A stretch of 64,000 nt of DNA from NCBI GenBank assembly GCA_001600495.1, contig BCKE01000037.1, positions 261,322 through 325,321 of the forward strand, in the 5' to 3' direction. Shown here one piece after another: positions 37,270-47,730 of this stretch. The DNA comes from Pilasporangium apinafurcum. Taxonomy: Eukaryota > Oomycota > Peronosporomycetes > Pythiales > Pythiaceae. A program made the translations under genes and the position numbers. Under the pieces are notes generated by a model. It saw only the letters and a program-made list of their open reading frames with translations, was not told the DNA's origin and did not search any database. Position 1 is the stretch's first letter, and each line of letters begins with the position of its first letter.

Positions 37270-37543
37270 GAGTCCACGTGGCTGCGTCATGATCATCCTC
37301 TCGATCGATTCCGAATGGATCTCCGAATTGAAGGGGGAACTGAATTATCCGGATGTAAAGTCCATTATTCGGATGTAGTATACAATTTTCGTATATCAAA
37401 ATTTTTTATGTTATTTGATTGGCTATAATTAATTTAAAGTGATTTTATTCGCTGAAATGGGTTTTGAGGTCGCTTGGCCATCCGATTTGAGCTATTGGAT
37501 CTAAAGCCACGCAGTACACACTCGCTCTGTCAGAAGGTCGAAC

Positions 37544-38172
37544 ATGCTCCGCGGTGTCTCTCGAAGCGCATTGCGTGCCGTCGCGCGCCGCCACAATGCG
37601 GCCCCTGCTGCCAACGCTCTGCGTCTAAGCCAGGTTTCCTTCTTCTCCTCGGAACAACCAAAGGACGAAATGGCACTCACCCCAAAAGTGCAAACGGTCC
37701 TTGACCAAATTCTGGAACTCAACATGGTGGAAATCGCCGAACTCTCCACTGCGATTCAGGTGCGTTGTTGTACATATTGCATAATATGAAGAGCTTCTTG
37801 GATGATTTGAGATTGCAGAAGTTGCTCATGCTGATATGCGTTTGGTTACCAAATCAACAGGAAAAATTCGGCATTCCGGACTCCGCGTTCTCTGTTGGTC
37901 TCGGTGGTGGTGGCGGTGCTGCGGCCGCGCCTGTGGTAGAAGAAGCAAAGGAGGAAAAGACGCAATTTGACGTGAAGCTTGCGAGCTTCGATGCCAAGAG
38001 CAAGATCAAGGTCATCAAGGAAGTGCGAGCAATCACGGGCCTTGGCCTGAAGGAGGCGAAGGAATTGGTGGAAGGTGCACCAAGTGTATTAAAGAAGGAC
38101 GTGAAAAAGGAAGAGGCCGACGAGTTGATCGCCAAGATGAAGGAAGTTGGTGCCGTGTTGGAACTGGAATAG
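37544..38172 (+). CDS. MRPL12: Mitochondrial ribosomal protein bL12m
   Basis: bL12 forms the stalk that recruits translation GTPases. Two exons (37544-37759 and 37861-38172) give 175 residues. The N-terminus [20 protein letters not shown] is a mitochondrial presequence. The dimerisation helix region reads [20 protein letters not shown]. An Ala/Gly hinge ([15 protein letters not shown]) links to the C-terminal domain with [20 protein letters not shown] and [13 protein letters not shown], the canonical L7/L12 core. The presequence and hinge both support organellar location. The gene shares a 274-bp upstream region with the divergent ribophorin I gene. Confidence 0.95.
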
Positions 38173-38488
38173 AAAAGCTGCCCTTCCCTGTTTTCACATT
38201 TGTAGCCCCTTCCTACCGTTTCCTCTGGTTTTAGAGCTTCTTAATTTTGTTCTCTTTGTAATTTGACAAAGCAAAAAGTAATCAACCAAAAGAAACACAT
38301 ACACATATAATTATATTTACGCCAACAGATGCGCAATGCTGGCGTTCTTCTCTCTTTTTGTGGCAGTTTGAGCGTGTCTTGATCAGCTGATTCAGTGACA
38401 GACAGACCATACAAAACCAGTGATTGTTTCTTTCACCCAATCATCAGCAGCTTAACACAATCGGAGTGAAACAACAAGTGAGCGGGAA
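38173..38488. other. Short intergenic region
   Basis: 316 bp between the bL12m stop and the ATP23 start on the same strand. I see no gene. Confidence 0.4.
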
Positions 38489-39460
38489 GATGGACACGCT
38501 CAAGTCGCTGATCAACACGAACAAGAGCGGCAGCGAAGTGGACGCACGTCATAAGCGCTGTGAAGAAATGCGTGAAGAGTCCATGACCAAATGTAAGTGC
38601 TTCCTTTTGCCTGTCTTTAGGATAATATCGTGTTGGAGTAGGTGCTCTGTTGTAACACGCTGTACTACATGTAGGTCCGCGGGTGACGTTCCTTGCCAGC
38701 ATTATGGAGAAAATGGGCTGCAAAATGGAGCCAGGCTTTTTCTCCAGTGTCGAATGCGAGGGTCAGATCAACGGTGGTTTCCATCTCGATGAAGACAATA
38801 AACCAGGCGTAAGTTTATCCACAGTCTATCAATGATGTTGGATGGGACTGATATATTAGACTTGATCGTGTAGGTGGTGCTATGCCAGAACCATATTCAG
38901 GACCAAGAGTGGATGGATCGCACGCTTACGCATGAACTTATCCATGCCTACGATCATTGCCGAGCTAAGGTGGACTGGAACAATTGCGAACATCACGCCT
39001 GCAGTGAGGTCGGTTGATTCCAATACATTCACGTCCTGCGAACAACCAAGTTGTTGATGGCGTTCTTTTTGTGTGTATATCATTGTAGATTCGAGCAGCT
39101 GCATTAAGTGGTGATTGCAATTGGAAATACGAATTCTTCCGCAAGAATTTCAACATCGACAAGCAGCATCAGGTACAGCTCCATAAAATTACGTGCGAAA
39201 GAAAGCGCTGGCATTTCTTGCACTTACGATTGTGATATGTAGATCTGCACACGAAGACGAGCAAAGCTCTCAATTATGCACAATCCTGCATGCAAGGGCA
39301 AGGTATGAACCCATGCAGTACTTCTTTCCTCGTCCTTACGCCAAGAAGTCTTTACTATGATGTCACTCTGTTCTTACTGCTATACCAGGAGGATGAATGC
39401 ATTGACAAAGTATTCGACACGTGCTACCGCGACGTGTCTCCTTACCGCGAAATCCCCTAG
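38489..39460 (+). CDS. ATP23: Mitochondrial inner-membrane metalloprotease ATP23
   Basis: Atp23 is an intermembrane-space zinc protease that processes ATP synthase subunit 6 in yeast and acts as an assembly chaperone. Six short exons. The zinc site is [17 protein letters not shown] (HExxH, near 38927), matching the family motif HELIHxYD. Further family pieces: [13 protein letters not shown]-like start of exon 2, LCQNHI before the active site, [20 protein letters not shown] (Cys-rich segment) and the C-terminal [10 protein letters not shown] and [14 protein letters not shown]. The many cysteines agree with import through the Mia40 oxidative pathway. There is no classical presequence. The stop TAG is at 39458-39460. 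The next gene starts 192 bp downstream on the same strand. Confidence 0.93.
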
Positions 39461-39652
39461 TATAAGCAAAGCAGCGCAGTCAGCAATAACACATGCTTAA
39501 TGCTTACATGCGAAGAAGATTAAGTGCATGCTTAGACAGAGCGTAGACATATGCAATAGAGATCCATATTCCGTTTGTCGATGTGCATGTTCTGATTGGC
39601 TCAAAATCGAATGCAAAACGTAAGATTGGTCAATTCGTTATAGACCAGTGGA

Positions 39653-40796
39653 ATGCAAATGGAGGTCACGCAAGTCGTCTCGGCTGAGCCGCCGCAGCAT
39701 AAGAAGCGCAAGGTGGAGCGGCGCATGAAGCTCCGCAAGACTGCACTATGCAAGCACTTTGATAAACCCGGTGGCTGTCCGTTCTCGGACTGCAAATTCG
39801 CTCATGGACGGTAGGTAGTGTAATAGTTGCGTCCAATCCGGTCATTATCTTATCGATTTATACTCTTGATGCCCACAATGCGTGTATGTATTGATGGATG
39901 GACAAACGTATGACTAGGAGCGAAGTAGCAGATGGTGGGAATTTAACGGTTGCGGCGCAACGGAAACTTATCCGCGAGCAGGTAATAGCGCGTGCGGAGG
40001 GTCAATTCCAACCAACCAGAGATGTAAATGATCCCACAGCCCCACGGAGAGGCACGATGGTATGTGCACAACCAGCTATTCATGCAAATTCATCCATATC
40101 AATGGCTGTCGGTGACGTGAGTCTACCTGTGCCGCTGTAGATCGAGCGGTATTACACGGAGATGTACTCATGCGATATGATGGGCCAGCCCTTGGAAGAC
40201 CAGTATGTCCACATGCACTCGAATCGTCTCTGTGTGGTGGGTGTAGCAGCGTCACACCCACTTATGAAGCAAGAGATCGTAGCAATCGAGTTCTCTCCCA
40301 ACGTGCTTGAGAGCAAAGTCAGTGGTAAGAAGAAGAAAGGTGGCCAGTTCCTACTTCCCGACACGATTCTCTGCTTGGTGCACTGCAAGAACGGTGAATC
40401 GTATACACTTCGCAGTTGCATTCGCGGAACGTTGCTAGAGGTGAATGAACGATTACTGGATCAGCCAACGCTGCTTCAAAATAAGGTAGGCCGATTTTGG
40501 TTCTCATAGATTGTATGTCGAGAAACCAGCATGATGTAACCAGCATTATGCTCCATTGTTTGTAGCACTTGTCCGATGGATATCTTGTCATTGTCCAACC
40601 AAAGAAAACCGAAGCGGTTGAGATTCAAGAATCGCTCCTGACCAAGGATGAGTACAAGCAGTATCGATCCATCACAGTCATGGAACAGCCAGCAGCGTCA
40701 TCTGACGATCCTGTGCAATCATCTAATGCAACCGAAGCCGTACCTAAGGATAGTTCTGCAACAGCAAGCAACAATATCGGTAAGATAGAGGAATAG
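39653..40796 (+). CDS. CCCH zinc finger fused to ABITRAM (FAM206/Simiate) domain
   Basis: Exon 1 (from ATG 39653) encodes a basic head (QHKKRKVERRMKLRK, a likely nuclear signal) and one CCCH finger, CKHFDKPGGCPFSDCKFAH (Cx8Cx4Cx3H). Exon 2 (from about 39917) is a linker. Exon 3, starting at 40141 with IERYYTEMYS, opens the ABITRAM domain: MHSNRLCVVGVAASHPL, KVSGKKKKGGQFLL, YTLRSCIRGTLLEVNERLL. The last exon gives DGYLVIVQPKK and LLTKDEYKQYR. In animals ABITRAM is a short, glycine-cleavage-H-like protein of neuronal nuclei linked to transcription and actin; it has no zinc finger. The frame runs through all junctions in phase, so the fusion is supported by sequence. The Ser/Thr-rich tail ends at TAG 40794-40796. 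Confidence 0.8.
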
Positions 40797-40853
40797 TCGG
40801 TATCAGTAGTCATGGAGAAATTGTGATACGCGACTCAAAAATAATGCTTGTTT

Positions 40854-42225
40854 TTATGCCTTCCCGTCTGTGTTCTTCTTCCTAATTACAATATCGAGGA
40901 GTGTTCGCATGAACTTCGACATCTCTGATCGTTTGAAACTTAATTCATCCTGTTCAGAAATAGAGATGTGTGATCAGATAACTATCTCTTGGTCATGATA
41001 TCGAGCGATTGAACCACGTACCCGTAAATATGAAGGCAATTTAAAGTCCTTGTTTGGGGACTCGCTGGGAAGATACTCGATTTCGTCCTTCTCGTTGAAG
41101 GGAATGGCCATTTCAAAGTGTAATTGTTTTCCTGTCGCCGAATCCGTCGTTGTACACGAAATGTCTGTGTAATCGCCTGCATCTACGTCTTCTTCGTCTA
41201 GAACGTCCACTAACCGAATGTCTGTACAAGTTACCAAGCGATACAGATCCAGCAACTGCAATCACGCATGTGACAATATCAATTAGTACACTGAGCCAAG
41301 GCAAATGGAGTAGGTAAACTCTATCCAGTATCACATACTTTGTTCGCTTGTGCCAATTCAAGATTTTCCTCAATCTCTTTAGTTGCTAGATGGGGACGAT
41401 ATGGAAGAGATTCTTTAGTTTATATTACCAGCTGACGCAGAAAATCGATAGCGAGTACGTACCATTCAGTGCTGCTGTAGATGCTGATGTCAACACAACC
41501 TGATCATCTGGTCCTGTACTCCTTTTAAATTGTGCCACCTGCGTTTCCAGATCTCTGATCCGTCGACGCAGACTCTGGTTCTCTGCAGTCACAACTGCTC
41601 GCTCGCGTTGAAGTGCATCTAACCTATTACGTCCATGCAATGAGTAAGTTGTCAGAACTGACCAAGAACTAACTTTTGATAGCATGGGAGTGGCCAAACA
41701 AAACCTTACTGCAAGGTAGTCTCAGTTCCTAACGTTTCCACGTCTTCTTTCCGTTTGACTTGCTGCGCTGATAAAGCTGCGACCTGCTTCTTCAGCTTCG
41801 CTACAACCTGTTCATATGTTTTCTCCTTCTGTCGCGCAAGCTCCTTCACCTCTTTCAGCAAACGCTCGCTCTCTGTTTCGCGCAACTACAACAGCAAATC
41901 AATAGAATTAGTAAACACACTACCACATATCGAGAATAAATACAGATCCAACCTGACTGAGGTCCTTAGACTTCTTCTTCACCGTCGCGGTGACGATCGC
42001 GTCGTCGTCCGAGTTCTCCGCCGACGTTCGTTGCTTTGAGCGCTTGCTCGGATGCCCTGCCTCATCGTCGCTGCTGTGTCTGTGTTCGTGCTTCCGTTTG
42101 CTCTTCTTCTCCTTCAAAGGGTTGTTCACGTCTTTCGACGCCGTTGTCTTCTTCTTTCGCAGAGGACTGCTCACATACTCCTCCGAGTGATCGCCGTCCG
42201 TGGCTTGCGCGCGCAATTCCCGCAT
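40854..42225 (-). CDS. Csm1/Pcs1-like coiled-coil chromosome-segregation protein
   Basis: Exon 1 (ATG 42225) encodes a long basic/acidic disordered head (KKKTTASKD, KRKHEHRHSSDDE). Middle exons give heptad coiled coils (ESERLLKEVKELARQKEKT; RLDALQRERAVVTAENQSLR). The C-terminal globular part begins LLDLYRLVTCTDIRL, then FEMAIPFNEKDEIEYLPSE, FKLPSYLR, and after one more intron DELSFKRSEMSKFMRTLLD, ending at TAA 40854. A coiled coil followed by a small RWD-like domain with E(I/V)EYxPxE, LPxYL and SFxRS-xMxKF is the Csm1/Pcs1 (monopolin) pattern. Those proteins clamp microtubule sites at kinetochores and act in nucleolar cohesion. The match is by pattern only, so the name is tentative. The stop is 57 bp from the convergent ABITRAM-fusion stop. 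Confidence 0.6.
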
Positions 42226-42614
42226 TTTCCTCGTGTGAAGTGGGTATTCAAACTGGGACACGGGACAAACCGCTCACAAAAAAACCCAACTTGGAATTTT
42301 GAATAACCCATTCCAATCTAGACTGAACTATTTAGCTTTCTATTCGCTAAAATTCATCTCATTTTTCAAGTCTGATTTAGTTAGAGCAACATTTATAGGT
42401 TAAAATGGAAACTTGATTTAACCAATTTCACATGACAGTAGCGATCTTCCTGCTATTATTACTAGAGAAGGCTGGTCTTGCACATGACCATACATGTGAT
42501 GCCTCAAAACCATCAACGCTCTCGGCTCTCTTCGAAAGGAAATACACCATATCTACTACTTTATTGAGCTCTGCTTTTGCTCCAATATTAAATTAAGGAT
42601 CTTAAATAAGAAGC
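42226..42614. other. Intergenic, no gene recognised
   Basis: 389 bp of moderately AT-rich DNA upstream of the Csm1-like gene and downstream of the FYVE-TPR gene. No motif stands out. Confidence 0.4.
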
Positions 42615-44798
42615 CTACCGCCCCAAGGCGGATAAATAACACTCGATGGCCTTATCGTGACACCCCTGGTCATAAAAAATCTTCCCGAGGAGTGCCACCC
42701 CAGCGGCTGTTGGTTGCAACGCCACGCTGGTCTGACATGCTTCTTCCGCATCACTCAGTTGGCCTAATTTTAATCGACACTCGGCTAGCATATACCACAA
42801 CGTGGCGTTCGTGCACTCTATAGCCACGGCGCGGATCAGCTCGAGGACGGCAGCCTGGTACTCCTTCTTTTGGATGTACGTTCGACTGACGCGGATGGCG
42901 CGATTTACAACGGCATGTGCCTTCTGATACATTTTCAGGCGCGTCTTGGACTCATTAACCTGCTTCTTCAATTGTTTTACCTTATGCTCCGAAGCTTTCC
43001 ATTCCTCTAGCAGCAATGGAAGTTCACACTGAAGTTGCACTATTTCCAGCTCCAAGTCATGAATTGTCGACATTAGACCGCGCTCTCGATCGGTAATTTG
43101 ATATGTCGCAGTAGTCGCAATAGAGGTTGGAGAGTCCTCAATCTCTTCCTCTGGCACTATTTCTGGTGGGGGTATAGCACCTTTCCGCCTGGAATTGGTT
43201 ATGATTTGGGCGAGTACTTCTTCTTCTTCATCGCTGTAGCACTCCTCGCTAAAAACACTACTGCCACCGATGCGTTTCCCATCGTCTAGTTCTTCACTAT
43301 CAGAGACTGAGATTGTGGCTGCTGATTCAATGCTCTCTTTCCTCAAATGAGCAATGCTCGGCGACAGTTTTGGCGTGATTGTTGACTTTAATTCAGGTGG
43401 AATTGGTTTGGTGGGCAAACTAAGCACTGGTTCTTGCTCTTCAGGCTTTGAAACAGGCTTTACCAAACGATGAGACATATACTTTTCTGCGATGACTGAA
43501 ACACCTGTGTCTCTAGGCTTCTCGTCAACATGTTGAGGCAATACTGAACGTGCTTTGTTTTTCGGAAATGTATTCACATTGAGAATAGCTTGCTCAGAGT
43601 TTGAACCCTCTGATTTTATAGCTGAAAGTGTTGGGACGTTCTTCTTCACTCCACCTGCAAGTGTCTTCGAATCCGACTGATGTGATGAAATGGTTTCTTT
43701 GCCACCATGCTGCCTTGACTTCGGACGAGTGTGCGGCCTTGGAGGGCGACGTGGAGGAATGTTCTCTTTCATCACTTCGTCTTCATCGTCTTCACTATCG
43801 TCCTCATCGCTATTGTACTCGCTGGAAGTGTAGGAACTACTGGAATCGGATGACATAAATCTAAACTCCGAACGGTCTAGTGATGAGGTCCGATAACGCT
43901 TGTCTGAGGACCTCTTTGAACCACGTCGGAAAGGAAGTGGTCGATTGTTTCGTGCGCGCAACACTGGCTCTGGTTTCTTTTGAATAGACGAAGTCCTCTT
44001 ATCACTTGAGGTTGCCCCAATTCGTGCGTTCATGCCCTTCTTGATTGGCTCTGGATGGGAACCAATTGACTCCGAGTCGGTGTTATTTGCACCTGCTAAT
44101 GCTCGTATAGAGACAATCTTGCTCATTTTCTCTGCTGTATCTGGAACTTTTGACCTGGAGTTGCCTGTGCTATTTGTTCTCAAAAGCCGTCTTGCTCCCA
44201 GATCCATTGGATTCGACCGTGTTGTTGCTGCACTATTAGACCTCTCCATCCGTCGAGCTGTGGCTCCAATAGGATTTGATTGAGTAGTGTCAGAGCTGTT
44301 GCTCCTTACTATCCATCGTGATCCTACATTGGAGGGGTTAGATCGTGTCTTTGCGGTGCTGTTTATCCTCTGCCTCGATGTGCCAGTAACAGGGTTGGAT
44401 CTCGTGGTAATAGTGCTGTCTACTCTCGTCAAAGGTGAGCTGTCTGTTCTTGTGGATGCTGTGCTATAGGTATCGTTGGTGGAGTGACTACCACCTGGTC
44501 GAGGCTCCATCACTGTCTTTGCACGCGCTCGTGGAGCTGATGATTGGCATTGCGGATAGCAACGGTCGCATACGCGTTGCGGCTTTGTCGATAGTGAAGA
44601 TGGCACGATCGCGTTGTTTTTCGAGTGTTTCCCGCATACCGATGCGCCACAATGGCGGCAATGATGACGCGTACGAATATAGTTAAATTGAGCGTTGCAG
44701 ATGTTGCAGACGGTCTCCAATTGCCACCGACCATCCGGAATGAACGCTGCCACCACGCTTTTGACGCGCTGCCGACGCGGCGAGAGCGACTGCGGCAT
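42615..44798 (-). CDS. FYVE-type zinc finger protein with S-N-P repeats, coiled coil and C-terminal TPRs
   Basis: Single exon, 727 residues. A FYVE-like finger (about 25-84) has CNIC, RTRHHCRHCGASVCGKH and CDRC. The R-HHCR core suggests phosphatidylinositol-3-phosphate binding on endosomes. One usual zinc Cys is His (VCGKHS). Residues 134-215 form four tandem units of about 21 residues, each starting SNP and containing basophilic R-x-x-S/T-like sites (RSNS, RTNS). A long Ser/Arg/Glu-rich disordered middle follows, with strongly acidic runs. The coiled coil at roughly 570-635 reads LMSTIHDLELEIVQLQCELP. The C-terminus (640-727) is TPR-like: EYQAAVLELIRAVAIECTNA, AECRLKLGQLSDAEEACQTS, DKAIECYLSALG. 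FYVE plus other domains is a common oomycete theme. The specific function is unknown. Confidence 0.85.
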   Translation of the reverse strand: MPQSLSPRRQRVKSVVAAFIPDGRWQLETVCNICNAQFNYIRTRHHCRHCGASVCGKHSKNNAIVPSSLSTKPQRVCDRCYPQCQSSAPRARAKTVMEPRPGGSHSTNDTYSTASTRTDSSPLTRVDSTITTRSNPVTGTSRQRINSTAKTRSNPSNVGSRWIVRSNSSDTTQSNPIGATARRMERSNSAATTRSNPMDLGARRLLRTNSTGNSRSKVPDTAEKMSKIVSIRALAGANNTDSESIGSHPEPIKKGMNARIGATSSDKRTSSIQKKPEPVLRARNNRPLPFRRGSKRSSDKRYRTSSLDRSEFRFMSSDSSSSYTSSEYNSDEDDSEDDEDEVMKENIPPRRPPRPHTRPKSRQHGGKETISSHQSDSKTLAGGVKKNVPTLSAIKSEGSNSEQAILNVNTFPKNKARSVLPQHVDEKPRDTGVSVIAEKYMSHRLVKPVSKPEEQEPVLSLPTKPIPPELKSTITPKLSPSIAHLRKESIESAATISVSDSEELDDGKRIGGSSVFSEECYSDEEEEVLAQIITNSRRKGAIPPPEIVPEEEIEDSPTSIATTATYQITDRERGLMSTIHDLELEIVQLQCELPLLLEEWKASEHKVKQLKKQVNESKTRLKMYQKAHAVVNRAIRVSRTYIQKKEYQAAVLELIRAVAIECTNATLWYMLAECRLKLGQLSDAEEACQTSVALQPTAAGVALLGKIFYDQGCHDKAIECYLSALGR

Positions 44799-44996
44799 AA
44801 TACTCGCGAAAATGGGTCACGTGGCCTCCTGTCAATACAAGTGAACAGTGCCGATTGTTGGTCTCTGTGCGTGACTTTTCCTCTGGCTGCCTGCTGCTCT
44901 TCAAGAAAACTTCGTACCGATGCAACCGCCCTTATTTTACATTGTGCCTAAGAAGATGCCTGACTTATCCCGCAAGCTGGCTTTCCAGTCCCATCT

Positions 44997-45221
44997 TTGC
45001 AGAGGAAGTGGGACATTGAAGACTGCCATGATCAGACTAAGTACGATTTTGCTATTTTGGATCATGAGATCACCGCGCTCAGCCTGGGATGGGAAAACGA
45101 GATGATTGCAGAAAGTTCTGATCCTAAAACAGTGCAAATACTCATTTGCGGTTCATACGAGTGTGGCTCGCAATTGATCGGGCGCATTAGCCAAAGGATG
45201 ACGAAGTCCAGCACGACTTGA
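44997..45221 (+). CDS. Possible exon of an unrecognised small gene
   Basis: The open stretch begins after a good acceptor (TTTGCAG at about 44996-45002) and reads RKWDIEDCHDQTKYDFAIL, then LSLGWENEMIAESSDPKTVQ, ending TTSSK-like before TGA. It is acidic and protein-like, but no ATG lies in frame and I could not place an upstream exon with the right phase. An overlapping ATG frame at 44920 (MQPPLFYIVPKKMPDLSRK) is in a different phase. Function unknown; it may be spurious. Confidence 0.25.
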   Translation: MQRKWDIEDCHDQTKYDFAILDHEITALSLGWENEMIAESSDPKTVQILICGSYECGSQLIGRISQRMTKSSTT

Positions 45222-45560
45222 ATCATTCTTAACTTATTCAGCCATTGTGTGACAGTCAGGAAATGAGATTACACACACCAACCTCACCATCAGCATATAG
45301 CAAAGCGCTTGGAGCAGTCTATGTCATGTCGTCTGGTGTTCATTGCCATCCACAATGGTGCCTGTTTCACCATTGAACTCTCATGTTCCGACAATCATTT
45401 TTAATCAACTCTTGCAGTAGTTTCGCATGTGTGTAACCCATCAATGTTATAAGCAGTGTCCACAGTTTCAAAATGCGATGTACACTATTGAAGATTTTAA
45501 ACGCCCTGGGGGTCCTAAAAAAGCAATGGTCGGGCATCTCAGCCCAGTGTAAATTATGGT
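45222..45560. other. 3' flank of Fanzor copy 1
   Basis: 339 bp downstream of the first Fanzor gene on its coding strand. In TnpB/Fanzor loci the guide (omega) RNA lies at or beyond the 3' end of the nuclease gene, so any guide would be sought here. I see no obvious terminal repeat or hairpin. Confidence 0.3.
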
Positions 45561-47730
45561 TCATGCTATCGACGTAACAGCACTGTCTGCCGATAGCAGT
45601 CGTGTCTGGAGACTCAGATACTCTGGTCGCTCTCTTCCCACCAGACCCTGCCTTGTGAGGCGAGCTATGTTGATTGAAGAGTTGACATCTCGATTCCACA
45701 TCCTATAACACTGTTGGCACAACAATAGACCATGTACAAGTCGGAGTTGTCTGTCTTCATCAGCCTTTTTGGTGTTTGGATCCAGCCTGACACGAAACTT
45801 CTCGCACTTGGCACTCTCGGCTTGGCTGTGAGAGCACTGACAGCTGGTCTTGAACTCGTCCACAAAGTACACTGAATAGCCGGCTTTCCTCAACAGAGTC
45901 CTGAATCCCTTTCCCTTGGTGGGCTCCTTGAACTTGCGATGCTTCTTCTGCTCCCAGTCACCGATGCCCACCACTATCTTGTCTGGAGTGCCAAAGATCT
46001 CCTTGAAGTGTTGCACCAGCCGCTGTTCAGACTTGTGTATGTTGTAAAAATTGTTCAGTCGCATCTTGCGATACAGTCCGCCCTCGTAAAACTTAGTCAC
46101 CTTGCTGTTCAGCAGCAGCTTAGCCTTGATGAAAGCCTTGAACTTGTCGCTATTGACAGTCTTGCGGTCATACACCGACAGATCCGATTCCCACTCCACG
46201 ATCGTGCGACCCTCAACTAAAGAGTGCATCTTGTCGTTCAGCATGATCTGAGCATACTTCTTGGCCTTGGTCTCCTGCCTGCGCTGGTTTTGAGTGTAAC
46301 GATGCTGCTTGGAGACATCCTCGTTGGTGCAGAACAGCAGGTCGCTCATGTTGGGGTCGATTCCCACCACACATCGCTCGCTCAGCTGTTGCGCTTCATC
46401 CACTGTCAGGTCGTCTACGTACCGCTCCCGAGCCACTACGAGCTTTTTCTTTGGGGTATTCTTATCGTGCAGGTCGCGTCTGATCAGCAGGATGCTGCGA
46501 GCGACCCCATCGATGCTGATCATGTGGTTGAACCAGTAGTCACGTGCCTTGAACACCTTCATGTTAGTCCTGAAGAACGTCTCCCATATCTCGTTCTTGT
46601 TTTACACCAGCTCTCCTTTGGTCGGCAGCTTGGGCTTGGTACCGTTCCCCTTGGTGAACAACAGGTGGACCAGGGTGGTCATGCCCAGTGTGATGTGCCT
46701 TGGAATAACGCTGGTCCTCAGAGGACAGAAATTACAGAGCTTCTTATCATGCTGCTCGATTACCTCGGTCATCCTCAGCATGCCGGATCAGTAGTCCTGT
46801 GGCTTGCACTGCAGGTCGCAATACAGCAGATCCTTCTCATACCTGGTCTTTGTAGGTAGTACTAGATTCTTCTGCTGCCTCACCCATGAGTGGTAAAAGG
46901 GATGCGACTGAAAAGGCTCTGAACTGACGTTCAACAGATCGTTCTTGAGCTGCCGGAGAGTAACACATAGCTTCCTGATCACAGCCTCACGCTCCCTTTT
47001 GGTTATCCTAGTAGCTCTGATGCGCTCTACCAGGTAGTCTTTCTGCCGCACCGTGTTGACATATGCTTCTACATACTCGACGAAGTGCTGTTTGATATTG
47101 GTCTCGAAGACAATCACCGCTTGTACGGAAGCATAGTCGAGCACAGTGTTGAGGTGAGTCTAGGACGATGGTTGGTCTCCTATCGGCAACAGGGGCTCGA
47201 AGTGCTGCTTGTAGAACGCAGTCAAGTTGTCCCGTAGGGCTTTGGCGGTGGCCGAACGCGGTCTATCTCTAGCCTTCTGCTGACAAATTGTCTTGAACAC
47301 CGTGTTTACCAGTTCGGCATTCACAATNGGTGGTGTATCCTTGTGGTGCATCAAGTGCAGCCTGAGGAATAGGGGCGATCGAATGACGATGCGGTTGACT
47401 ATCACCGCTGCCCGACCGATCACCGGCTGCTTTTCCGGAGTCTTGAGGACAGAGGCAAGGCTGGTCTTGATCGCTTTGTAGTACGGTAAGTTAGGGTCCG
47501 GGGGGTCTGTCCCCGAACTCCATCCGACTATATCCCTGTATTAGATTTTTATTTTCGACGNAAGATCTGTTGTGNCTCTGCACCCGACTTGTCTGCTAAT
47601 ACCTGTCAATCCACCGATTCAGAGACCTNTAAGAGCAATGCAGGGCTCTACAGGTCGCTTCACGTGAATGAGACACCTCCAGGAAGTGCCTGACAGCAGC
47701 CAGCTTGTAATCTTCGGCTTTGGGTCTCAT
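45561..47730 (-). pseudogene. Fanzor (eukaryotic TnpB-like) RNA-guided nuclease, copy 1, broken
   Basis: One reading frame from about 47520 to 45561 encodes a TnpB/Fanzor protein: HMISIDGVARSILLIRRD, the RuvC-I strand CVVGIDPNMSDLLFC, RYTQNQRRQETKAKKY, RuvC-II VVGIGDWEQKKH, KEPTKGKGFRTLLRKAGY, zinc finger TSCQCSHSQ...LLCQQCYRMWN and RuvC-III NRDVNSSINI. All three acidic catalytic positions look intact. The frame is cut by three in-frame stops: TAG 47160-47162, TGA 46788-46790 and TAA 46602-46604, with no frameshift between them. Upstream, a helix-turn-helix-like segment (ATG 47730; AAVRHFLEVSHSREATCRAL, RSLNRWIDRY) sits in another phase and has its own TAG (47596). Ambiguous bases at 47328, 47561, 47575 and 47629 suggest a multicopy repeat. 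Such genes travel in eukaryotic transposons. This copy is probably inactive. Confidence 0.8.

Noticed and set aside
46224-46859. 211-codon plus frame opposite Fanzor copy 1
   Set aside because: It is Leu/Val/His-rich shadow sequence of the nuclease on the minus strand.
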